NCBI GenBank assembly: GCA_030066475.1
Contig: JASJBO010000326.1
Coordinates: 1-8,239, forward strand
Reading direction: 5' to 3'
DNA length: 8,239 nucleotides
From: Myxococcota bacterium
Lineage (GTDB): Bacteria; Myxococcota_A; UBA9160; PR03
In this document: one piece after another, positions 1 to 5,408 of the stretch
Position numbering within the stretch: position 1 is the stretch's first letter
Layout: each line of letters opens with the position of its first letter
Program-made: the position numbers and the translations under genes
Notes under the pieces: model-generated
What the model was told of the DNA's origin: nothing
Seen by the model: only the letters and a program-made list of their open reading frames with translations
Databases searched by the model: none

Positions 1-818
1 GCGGCGGCGAGCGACTCCAGGTTGCGCAGGAAGTCGGCCTCGGTGACGTCGTGGAAGAAGTGGTACCAGCTGCACCAGCCCGCCTGAAAGGGCGCGTGGG
101 TGCGCGCGCCCGCATGGCGCCCCCACGCCTCGGCCGCCGCCTCGAGCAGCGGCGCGGCGTCGTCGCCGAGTGCGACGCGCACCGGCTCGAGCTCGAAGAC
201 GGCGCCGGGCTCGAGCGGCACCTCGAGGCGCTGCTCCGCCTCCAGGCGCACGGCCTCGCCGTCGCGCCGCAGGTACACGACGCCCAGCGCGACGCCGCTC
301 TCGAGCACGCCGACTGCGCAGGTCGGTCCGCGCGGCGAGACGCCGACGGCGGTGACCAGGTCCGACTCGTGCCAGCCCGCGCGATCCGCCGGGCGCTCGG
401 GCGTGGCGTGGTGGAAGCCGCGCAGCCACGGTCCGGACGGGAACGGCGGCGTCCCGGCGTCGTCGAGCGCGGCGCCTCCCGCGAACGACCACGACTGGAA
501 GCCCTGGCGCAGGAAGCGCAGCGCGCCCGCGTCGGGACCGCGCCAGCGGAAGCCGAGCCCGACCGCCTCGACCCGAACCGGCTCGGCGCCCGCGTTCTGG
601 ACGCGCGTGCGCCAGGTGGCACAATCACCGCCGTCCGACTCCACCTCGACGCGCGCGCGCACGGGACCGAGCAGAGCGTCTCCGCTCGCGAGCGTGGCCT
701 CGGTGCACGACTCGGGCGCGGCGGGGCCGGCGTCGGAGGCGCGGTAGCGGACGAAGATCCGGGTCGGCTCGAGTGCGCCAGCGATGGCGTGGCGCAGGGC
801 GGGCGCGGGATTCGGCAT
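1..818 (-). CDS. Alpha-galactosidase, GH36/melibiase type (N-terminal part, runs off window)
   Basis: Only the first 272 codons are present; the gene continues past base 1. The product probably hydrolyses terminal alpha-galactosides (or alpha-N-acetylgalactosaminides, which GH36 also includes). Residues 1 to about 235 look like the N-terminal beta-sandwich domain, with the family-like stretch RFLRQGFQSWS at 101-111. The catalytic barrel begins near 240 with the hallmark QAGWCSWYHFF at 245-255, followed by HDVTEADFLRNLESL. The catalytic aspartates lie in the missing part. No signal peptide is evident, so it is probably cytoplasmic. The ATG at 818 is chosen because the fold begins directly after it; no convincing Shine-Dalgarno precedes it, but a TATACT box lies 9 nt upstream, hinting at a leaderless or very short-leader transcript. 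It is divergent from the methyltransferase gene. Family assignment is firm from the motif; exact substrate is not determined. Confidence 0.87.
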   Translation of the reverse strand, partial: MPNPAPALRHAIAGALEPTRIFVRYRASDAGPAAPESCTEATLASGDALLGPVRARVEVESDGGDCATWRTRVQNAGAEPVRVEAVGLGFRWRGPDAGALRFLRQGFQSWSFAGGAALDDAGTPPFPSGPWLRGFHHATPERPADRAGWHESDLVTAVGVSPRGPTCAVGVLESGVALGVVYLRRDGEAVRLEAEQRLEVPLEPGAVFELEPVRVALGDDAAPLLEAAAEAWGRHAGARTHAPFQAGWCSWYHFFHDVTEADFLRNLESLAA

Positions 819-1746
819 GGACGCGAGAGTATACCCGCGCTCCGGAGGACGAGAGATCGCCAGGCAGCCCGCCCGCCTGTCCGAGCGCCTGCGCCAGAGG
901 GCGCCGCTGGTTGCGGACGGCGCCACGGGCACCGAGCTCGAGCGCCGCGGGGCGCACACCGGCTTGCCGCTGTGGTCGACCCACGCGCTGCTCGACGCGC
1001 CCGAGCTGGTCGAGGCGATCCACCGCGACTACGTGCTGGCGGGCGCCGAGCTGCTCACCGCCAACACCTTCCGCACCCAGACGCGCACCCTGGCCCGCGG
1101 CGGCGCCGGCGACCGCGCGGCCGAGCTGACCGCGCTCGCGGTCGAGCTGGCGCGGCGCGCGGCCGCGGCCGGGCCCGGGCCGATCTGGATCGCGGGCTCG
1201 ATGCCGACGCTCGAGGATTGCTACCGGCCCGATCTGGTCCCCCCGGACGACGCTCTCGCGCGCGAGCACGCCGAGCACGCCGGGAACCTGGCCGCGGCGG
1301 GCTGCGACCTGGTGCTGGTGGAGACCATGAACAGCGTGCGCGAGGCGCGCGCCGCCACGCGCGCGGCCCGCGACACCGACCTTCCGGTGTGGGTGAGCTT
1401 CGTGACCGACGCCGGGGCCCGGCTGCTCTCGGGCGAGCCGCTGCGCGAGGCGCTCGACGCCATCACCCCGCTGGAGCCGCTGGCGGTCGGCGTGAACTGC
1501 CTCCCGCCGCGCTGCGTCGCGCCGGCGCTGCCGCTGCTCGCCGCGACGGGCCTGCCGGTCGGGGTGTACGCCAACCTGGGCGCCCCCAACGACGAGACCG
1601 GCTTCACCCGCAGCGACGACTGCTCGCCCGCGGAGCTCGCGGAGGCCGCCCGCCGCTGGCTGGCCGCGGGCGTCCGCCTGATCGGGGGCTGCTGCGGCAC
1701 GACGCCCGAGCACGTCCGCGCCCTGGCGCAGCTGCGAGTCGGCTGA
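817..1746 (+). CDS. Homocysteine S-methyltransferase family protein
   Basis: A 309-residue protein of the Hcy-binding (BHMT/MmuM/MetH-N) family. It transfers a methyl group from a donor such as S-methylmethionine or a betaine to homocysteine, or a related thiol, in the cytoplasm. Visible motifs are DGATGTELERRG at 34-45, TANTF at 81-85, VET at 168-170, GVNC with C228, and GGCCGTTP at 290-297 with C292/C293. C228, C292 and C293 are the expected zinc ligands, so the site looks intact. Length matches single-domain members (about 300 aa), with no cobalamin or folate domain. Start choice is uncertain: ATG 817 shares a CATG with the divergent GH36 start and lacks a ribosome site; ATG 784 would lie inside the GH36 gene; a strong GGAGGA at 844-849 precedes in-frame ATC 856. 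Donor and exact acceptor cannot be told from sequence. Confidence 0.88.
   Translation: MDARVYPRSGGREIARQPARLSERLRQRAPLVADGATGTELERRGAHTGLPLWSTHALLDAPELVEAIHRDYVLAGAELLTANTFRTQTRTLARGGAGDRAAELTALAVELARRAAAAGPGPIWIAGSMPTLEDCYRPDLVPPDDALAREHAEHAGNLAAAGCDLVLVETMNSVREARAATRAARDTDLPVWVSFVTDAGARLLSGEPLREALDAITPLEPLAVGVNCLPPRCVAPALPLLAATGLPVGVYANLGAPNDETGFTRSDDCSPAELAEAARRWLAAGVRLIGGCCGTTPEHVRALAQLRVG
828..833 (-). promoter_or_regulatory. Possible -10 box (TATACT) for the GH36 gene
   Basis: Read on the minus strand, TATACT differs from the TATAAT consensus at one base and ends 9 nt before the ATG at 818. A start about 7 nt downstream would leave only a few nucleotides of leader. No recognisable -35 hexamer is seen at 16-18 bp. 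The overlapping palindrome GTATAC (829-834) could equally serve the + strand. Inference from motif and spacing only. Confidence 0.3.
844..849 (+). promoter_or_regulatory. GGAGGA Shine-Dalgarno-like site inside the methyltransferase 5' end
   Basis: GGAGGA lies 6 nt before in-frame codon ATC 856, ideal spacing for initiation, yet there is no ATG, GTG or TTG there. Family alignment begins only near ARLSERL, about six codons after 856, so a start at 856 would fit homologue length better than ATG 817. It is either a chance Gly-Gly coding sequence or a rare non-canonical start. Confidence 0.25.
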
Positions 1747-1766
1747 GCGACGCTTCGCGCCACGCG

Positions 1767-1787
1767 GGTGACCCAAATTTCGTCACC
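1767..1787 (+). promoter_or_regulatory. AT-centred inverted repeat, possible activator site
   Basis: GGTGAC, a 9-base spacer containing AAATTT, then GTCACC form a 6-bp inverted repeat 20 bases after the methyltransferase stop. The AT-rich centre stands out in this GC-rich DNA. Its centre lies about 140 bp upstream of the start predicted for the sigma-54 promoter at 1892-1907, a usual distance for an enhancer-binding protein. It could instead be a weak hairpin at the 3' end of the methyltransferase transcript; no T-tract follows, so a classical terminator is unlikely. Confidence 0.35.
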
Positions 1788-1891
1788 GCCCGGCGAGCGC
1801 TTGCCGACACCCTGCTCCCCCCCTGCCCGGCCGCTGCCCGACCGCTGCCCCGCTGCTGCAAAAGGGGACCGATTCCGGCCTCCGTGGTGAA

Positions 1892-1907
1892 TGGCACGCG
1901 CCTTGCT
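1892..1907 (+). promoter_or_regulatory. Sigma-54 (RpoN) -24/-12 promoter
   Basis: TGGCACG, four bases, then TTGCT reproduces the RpoN consensus, with GG and GC separated by exactly 10 bases. The predicted transcription start is near 1918. It lies in a non-coding stretch between convergent genes and points toward the 3' end of the channel gene, so no ordinary protein gene lies immediately downstream on this strand. An inverted repeat about 140 bp upstream could be the enhancer site. No sigma-54 activator gene is in the window. Confidence 0.65.
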
Positions 1908-1968
1908 CTTGTCCCTGGTCACAACACAGAGCCTCGCGGTCCACCGCGCCCGGGTCGGCAACCCCTCC

Positions 1969-1987
1969 CCCCGCACTCTGTGCGGGG
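1969..1987 (+). terminator. Perfect GC hairpin between convergent genes
   Basis: CCCCGCAC, loop TCT, GTGCGGGG: an uninterrupted 8-bp stem with a three-base loop, read equally on both strands. It sits 50 bases past the predicted sigma-54 start and about 50 bases beyond the channel stop. It may end or stabilise transcripts from either side. There is no U-tract on either strand, so it is not a textbook intrinsic terminator. Confidence 0.4.
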
Positions 1988-1996
1988 TGCCGATCC

Positions 1997-2023
1997 GGGC
2001 GCTTCGCGTTGGGGCTCGCGCCC
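1997..2023 (+). other. Second GC stem-loop near the channel 3' end
   Basis: GGGCGC at 1997-2002 pairs with GCGCCC at 2018-2023 across a 15-base loop, just downstream of the stronger hairpin and 12 bases from the channel stop. In DNA this GC-rich a 6-bp stem can occur by chance, so support is weak. Confidence 0.2.
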
Positions 2024-2035
2024 GCCGGGAACGGC

Positions 2036-2866
2036 TCACAACGTCCCGCCGCAGCGCCGGCAGTACTGCGCGTCCACCGCGTGGTCGGCCACGCCGCAGG
2101 CGTGACAGGCGAGCCGCGAGTGATCGAGCTCGCGGTCGCGCGCGGCCGCCATCTCGGCCGAGACGATCCCGGTCGGCACGGCGATGATGGCGTAGCCCAG
2201 GATCATGACGAAGGCGGCGATCGTCTGGCCCGGCACGGTCTGGGGCGCGATGTCGCCGTAGCCGACCGTCGTCATCGTCACGATCGCCCAGTAGAGGCTG
2301 CGCGGGATGCTGGTGAAGCCGTGCTCGCCGCCCTCCACCAGGTAGACCAGGGTGCCGAGGATCAGCGCCACGCTGAGGATGCCGCCCAGGAACACCGTGA
2401 TCTTCGGCCGGCTCGCCTGCAGGGCGCTGACCAGCACGTTGCTCTCGCCGAGGTAGCGCGCCAGCTTGAGCACGCGGAAGATGCGCAGCAGGCGCAGCGC
2501 TCGGATCACCAGCAGCGACTGCGCGCCGGGGAACAGCAGGCTCAGGTAGGTCGGCAGGACCGCGAGCAGGTCGACGAGGCCGAAGAAGCTCCGCGCGTAG
2601 CGCAACGGCCGTGCCACGGCGACGAGCCGCAGCCCGTACTCGACGGTGAAGACCACCGTGAAGAACCACTCGAGAACGTACAGCGCGACGCCCCACTGGG
2701 CGCGAACCGACTCGACGCTCTCGAGCATGACGGCGGCCACGCTGGCCAGGATCGACCACAGCAGCAGCACGTCGAAGGCGCGGCCGGCCGGCGACTCGAC
2801 GCCGAAGATCACGTCGTGGATCGCGACCCGCCAGCTCGCGCGACGCCCTGTCTCGCGGGATCCCAA
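2036..2866 (-). CDS. Voltage-gated-type potassium channel with C-terminal zinc ribbon
   Basis: A 276-residue inner-membrane ion channel of the six-helix voltage-gated superfamily. Approximate segments: S1 31-49, S2 58-79, S3 94-110, S4 117-138 with arginines at 122, 125, 128 and 131 spaced by three, S5 156-176, pore helix with filter TTVGYGD at 199-205 (potassium-selective signature), S6 213-237. The cytoplasmic tail ends in CHAC (C254, C257) and CRRC (C269, C272), a compact zinc ribbon not usual for this family. TTG 2866 is chosen: GGAGGG sits 6 nt upstream, and WRVAIHDVIFGVESPAGRAFDV follows at once, as in homologues of about 275 aa. An ATG at 2914 is the alternative. Further upstream the frame is only the antisense of the hexosaminidase gene. 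It is divergent from that gene and convergent with the methyltransferase. Confidence 0.92.
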   Translation of the reverse strand: MGSRETGRRASWRVAIHDVIFGVESPAGRAFDVLLLWSILASVAAVMLESVESVRAQWGVALYVLEWFFTVVFTVEYGLRLVAVARPLRYARSFFGLVDLLAVLPTYLSLLFPGAQSLLVIRALRLLRIFRVLKLARYLGESNVLVSALQASRPKITVFLGGILSVALILGTLVYLVEGGEHGFTSIPRSLYWAIVTMTTVGYGDIAPQTVPGQTIAAFVMILGYAIIAVPTGIVSAEMAAARDRELDHSRLACHACGVADHAVDAQYCRRCGGTL

Positions 2867-2872
2867 CGCACG

Positions 2873-2878
2873 CCCTCC
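2873..2878 (-). promoter_or_regulatory. Ribosome binding site deciding the channel start
   Basis: On the minus strand GGAGGG ends 6 nt before TTG 2866. This favours the TTG over ATG 2914 and gives a protein of normal family length. Confidence 0.55.
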
Positions 2879-2896
2879 GCTCGAACCGTGCGGGGC

Positions 2897-2902
2897 TAGA
2901 CT
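2897..2902 (+). promoter_or_regulatory. Possible -10 box (TAGACT) for the GH20 gene
   Basis: TAGACT (two mismatches to TATAAT, with T1, A2 and T6 kept) ends 10 nt before ATG 2913. The ATG has no clear Shine-Dalgarno. The geometry nearly repeats that of TATACT before the GH36 gene (9 nt), hinting that both glycosidase genes use near-leaderless transcripts. No -35 element is evident. Confidence 0.3.
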
Positions 2903-2912
2903 CGCACCTCCC

Positions 2913-4871
2913 ATGCGCGCGAACCAGAGGCTGCCTCCGCTGCTGCCGAGACCCCGCCGCGCCGACCGGCAGCCGGGCGCCTTCGCACTGCGCCGACGGC
3001 CGCCGATCGTGCTCGCGCCGGGCGCCGACGACCGGGACTTCGCCAGCGCACGCGCGCTGCGCGACCGCCTGGAGCGGCGCTTCGGGCTGCGGCTCGCGAT
3101 CGAGTCGCACCGGCGGAGCGCCGACCTGGGTCCCCGCATCGAGCTGCGGCGCGAGGCCGACACCGGCGAGGCCTACCGGATCGACGTCGCGCCCGGCCGC
3201 ATCGAGGCGGCCGGCGCGGGCGCGGCCGGGCTGCGCTACGCCGTCGAGACGCTCGCCCAGCTCGCCGACGCGCGGGGCCGAGTGCCCGCCTGCCGCGTCG
3301 AGGACGCCCCCGACTTCGCGCGGCGCGGCCTGATGCTCGACGTGTCGCGCGGCAAGGTGCCCACTGCCGCCACGCTGCGCGAGGTCGTCGACCTGTGCGT
3401 GCAGCTCAAGCTGAACGTGCTGATGCTCTACGTCGAGCACACCTTCCGCTTCCGCCGCCATCCCGAGATCGGCGCCGACGCGAGCCCGCTCGAAGCCGAG
3501 ACCCTGCGCGCGCTCGACGCCTACGCCGCCGAGCGCCACGTCGAGCTGGTGCCGAACCTGCAGTCGCTCGGACACATGGAGCACGTGCTGAAGCTGCCGC
3601 GCTACGCGCCGCTGGCCGAGACCGAGCGGCGCTGGACGCTGGCCTGCGCCGACCCGGCGAGCTACGAGCTGCTCGAGGACCTGTACGACGAGTACCTGCC
3701 CAACTTCCGCTCGCCGCTGTTCCACGCCAACTGCGACGAGCCCTGGGACCTGGGGCGCGGCCGCTCGCGCGCGCTCTCCGAGCAGCTCGGCCCCGGCGGC
3801 CTGTTCCTCTCCCACGCGCGGCGGATCCACGAGCTGGCTCGCGCGCGCGGCCGCCGGGCGCTGATCTGGGCCGACTTCGTGCACGCCCACCCCGAGCGCA
3901 TCCCCGAGCTGCCGACCGACCTGCTGCTGTGCGAGTGGTGGTACGAGGCCGAGTTCGACTACGACCGCGTGGCTCGCTTCGCCGAGCACGGTCTCGAGTT
4001 CTGGGTGTGCCCGGGCACCTCGTCGTGGAACTGCCTGTTCCCGCGCCTCGACAACGCGCTCGCCAACATCGCGCGCTGGGCCGAGGCGGGGCGGCGCCAC
4101 GGCGCCACCGGGCTGCTCGTCACCGACTGGGGCGACCACGGCCACTCCAACCTGCAGGGCTGCTCCTGGCTGCCGGTGGCCTGGGCGGCGCAGCAGGCCT
4201 GGTCGGGGGACGAGGCACCGGCGCGCTTCGACCGCGCCTTCTCGCGCCTGCGCTTCGACGACGCGAGCGGCGAGGCCGCCCGCCTGCAGCGCGAGCTGGG
4301 GCGGACCCACGACGCGGGCTTCCAGGTGTTCAACGCCTCGCCGCTCTCGCTGCTCTACTTCGACGAGATCGACCGCGCGTACTTCGTGCGCGGGGTGCGC
4401 ACCGCGCCCGCGCAGCGCACGCTGCGCCGCCTCGAGCGCGTGCGCCAGCGGCTGGACGCCGCGGCCGCGCGCTTCGGGTCCGACGTGCGGACGCACGCCG
4501 AGCTGCTGCACGCGGCGGACGCCTCGATCCTCGGGCTGCGCAAGGCGCTGGCGGCCCGCGCCTGGCTCGCCTGGCGCGAGCGGCCCGGCTCGCTCGACGG
4601 ACGCGCCCGCCGGCGCCTGGCGCGCGAGCTGGCCGCGCTGGCCGACGCGCAGCGCGCGCTCGGCCGCACGCTGCGCCGGCTCTGGCTCGCACGCAGCCGG
4701 CCGTCGAACTTCGAGCTGACGGGGCGCCGCATCGAACGCTCGATCCGCAGCCTGCGCACCGCGGCGCGCGCGCTCGAGCGCAACCGCCCGCCGCCGCCCC
4801 CGCCCCCGCACGAGGGCTTCGCACCGGCGCGCGTGCTGGCGGAGCTGCGGCGCGCCTTAGCAGCCCGTTGA
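2913..4871 (+). CDS. Beta-N-acetylhexosaminidase, glycoside hydrolase family 20
   Basis: A 652-residue GH20 enzyme that would release terminal beta-linked GlcNAc or GalNAc. Residues about 30-135 form the GH20b-like alpha/beta domain (GRIEAAGAGAAGLRYAVETL at 96-114). The TIM barrel follows from FARRGLMLDVSRGKVP (135-150). The catalytic Asp-Glu pair is D275-E276 in HANCDEPWDLG; W342/W343 and the TDWGDHGH stretch (404-411) are likely substrate-pocket residues. From about 430 the protein is helical and Arg-rich, with a run of seven prolines at 626-632. No signal peptide is seen, so it is probably cytoplasmic. It starts at ATG 2913, where homology begins. The last four codons (TTA GCA GCC CGT) and the TGA stop fall at the edge of or inside a palindromic repeat; TTA is a rare codon here, so the native C-terminus was probably replaced. 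It is convergent with the receiver gene. Confidence 0.9.
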   Translation: MRANQRLPPLLPRPRRADRQPGAFALRRRPPIVLAPGADDRDFASARALRDRLERRFGLRLAIESHRRSADLGPRIELRREADTGEAYRIDVAPGRIEAAGAGAAGLRYAVETLAQLADARGRVPACRVEDAPDFARRGLMLDVSRGKVPTAATLREVVDLCVQLKLNVLMLYVEHTFRFRRHPEIGADASPLEAETLRALDAYAAERHVELVPNLQSLGHMEHVLKLPRYAPLAETERRWTLACADPASYELLEDLYDEYLPNFRSPLFHANCDEPWDLGRGRSRALSEQLGPGGLFLSHARRIHELARARGRRALIWADFVHAHPERIPELPTDLLLCEWWYEAEFDYDRVARFAEHGLEFWVCPGTSSWNCLFPRLDNALANIARWAEAGRRHGATGLLVTDWGDHGHSNLQGCSWLPVAWAAQQAWSGDEAPARFDRAFSRLRFDDASGEAARLQRELGRTHDAGFQVFNASPLSLLYFDEIDRAYFVRGVRTAPAQRTLRRLERVRQRLDAAAARFGSDVRTHAELLHAADASILGLRKALAARAWLAWRERPGSLDGRARRRLARELAALADAQRALGRTLRRLWLARSRPSNFELTGRRIERSIRSLRTAARALERNRPPPPPPPHEGFAPARVLAELRRALAAR

Positions 4872-5021
4872 AGAACCCTCCCGTCGCCTGGCACGCGCCT
4901 TCGGCCCGAGCTCTGCGTTGCGAAACCTCGCCGTAGCTGCGGCCATGGCTGCGGTTTCGCGCCTTGATCTCGGGCCGAATTCGCGCGCCAGGCTCGGTCC
5001 GGGTTCTTCAACGGGCTGCTA
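4858..5021. repeat. 164-bp near-perfect palindromic element (MITE/REP-like), likely bidirectional terminator
   Basis: Outer arms of 21 bp are exactly inverted (4858-4878 against 5001-5021, outer sequence TAGCAGCCCGTTGAA). Moving inward on the same axis, CCTGGC (4887-4892) pairs with GCCAGG (4987-4992) and TTCGGCCCGAG (4900-4910) with CTCGGGCCGAA (4969-4979); GCGAAACC (4920-4927) pairs with GGTTTCGC (4953-4960) after a one-base slip. A loop of about 25 bases contains GCCATGGC. The element begins and ends with TA, as expected for a small non-autonomous element with TA target duplication, though a palindrome gives this trivially. It has no coding capacity. It carries the stop of the GH20 gene and ends 3 bases from the stop of the convergent receiver gene, so as RNA it would form a long hairpin at both 3' ends. 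Confidence 0.85.
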
Positions 5022-5024
5022 GGC

Positions 5025-5408
5025 TCAGGAGGCTCGGAGCCGGCTCGCGATCTGGGCGAAGCGACCGGCGAAGCGCTCGGGACCGCCTTCCTTGGCGATG
5101 TAGCCGGCGGCGCCGGTCGCCTCGACCAGGCGCTCCAGCTCGTCGGCGGCGCAGCTCGAGAACAGCACGAACGGCGTGTCCGCGTCGGGACCCAGCAGCT
5201 GCTGCTCGCGCACCAGGCGCAGCCAGCTGTCGCCCGAGAGACCCGGCATCGCGATGTCGAGCAGCACCACGTCGGGCTGCTCGCGCTTGATCACCGAAGC
5301 GGCGCCCACGGCCGAACGCAGCGTGATGACCTCGTGGGCCTGCTCCTCGAGCGTCGCCCGGGTCACGTCCAGGACGATCGTGTCGTCGTCGATGATCAGG
5401 ACCTTCAC
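5025..5408 (-). CDS. Stand-alone CheY-like response-regulator receiver protein
   Basis: A 127-residue single receiver domain with no output domain. It should take a phosphoryl group from a histidine kinase and act by protein contact in the cytoplasm. All conserved positions are present: acidic cluster D7-D9 in VLIIDDD, phospho-acceptor D51 in VVLLDIAMPG, hydroxyl S84 or S85 in FVLFSS, and K106 in YIAKEGG. The GTG at 5408 is chosen because GGAGGAGGG lies just upstream and the fold starts with the second codon; a longer frame upstream only reads through the tandem repeat. Its GTG overlaps the stop of the small frame before it (GTGA). It appears to be the last gene of the SecA-like/adaptor operon and stops 3 bases before the palindromic element. 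No kinase is in the window. Confidence 0.9.
   Translation of the reverse strand: MKVLIIDDDTIVLDVTRATLEEQAHEVITLRSAVGAASVIKREQPDVVLLDIAMPGLSGDSWLRLVREQQLLGPDADTPFVLFSSCAADELERLVEATGAAGYIAKEGGPERFAGRFAQIASRLRAS

Larger units (their letters stand above)
1918..2023 (+). ncRNA. Candidate sigma-54-dependent small RNA
   Basis: This is the stretch a transcript from the -24/-12 promoter at 1892-1907 would first cover. It contains a perfect 8-bp hairpin (1969-1987) and a second 6-bp stem (1997-2023). The 3' end is a guess placed after the second stem, because neither hairpin is followed by a T-run. If transcription continued it would be antisense to the channel gene (2036-2866) and could reach the hexosaminidase gene. 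A frame starting with the ATG inside the promoter cannot be read from this transcript and looks non-coding. Inference only. Confidence 0.27.

Noticed and set aside
90..130. Apparent frameshift between the N-terminal domain and the GWCSW motif of the GH36 gene
   Set aside because: Recounting showed a run of five G on the minus strand; read correctly, ATG 818 and the GWCSWYHFF motif are in one frame.
51..2105. Long + strand open frame (684 codons) across the GH36 and methyltransferase genes
   Set aside because: Its translation is low-complexity Arg/Ala/Gly and antisense or out of frame to two genes with clear family motifs; typical of high-GC DNA.
1891..2187. Small + strand frame starting at ATG 1891
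   Set aside because: Its ATG lies within the -24 box, upstream of the predicted transcript start, and its second half is antisense to the channel gene with an Arg-rich sequence.
2915..3163. N-terminal extension of the channel to an ATG at 3163
   Set aside because: The added residues are antisense to the GH20 coding sequence and have no channel similarity; the TTG at 2866 has a good ribosome site.
1221..4811. Very long minus-strand open frame (1196 codons) across methyltransferase, channel and GH20 genes
   Set aside because: Translation is Arg/Gln/Glu-rich without any domain, and the overlapped genes have intact catalytic or pore motifs.
4889..4904. TGGCACGCGCCTT inside the palindrome, identical over 13 bases to the sigma-54 promoter at 1892
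   Set aside because: The -12 GC is replaced by CG, and the word forms part of the palindrome's own arm; the match is probably chance.
4858..5021. Complete insertion sequence or attachment site
   Set aside because: The element is only 164 bp with no transposase or integrase frame; at most a non-autonomous element.
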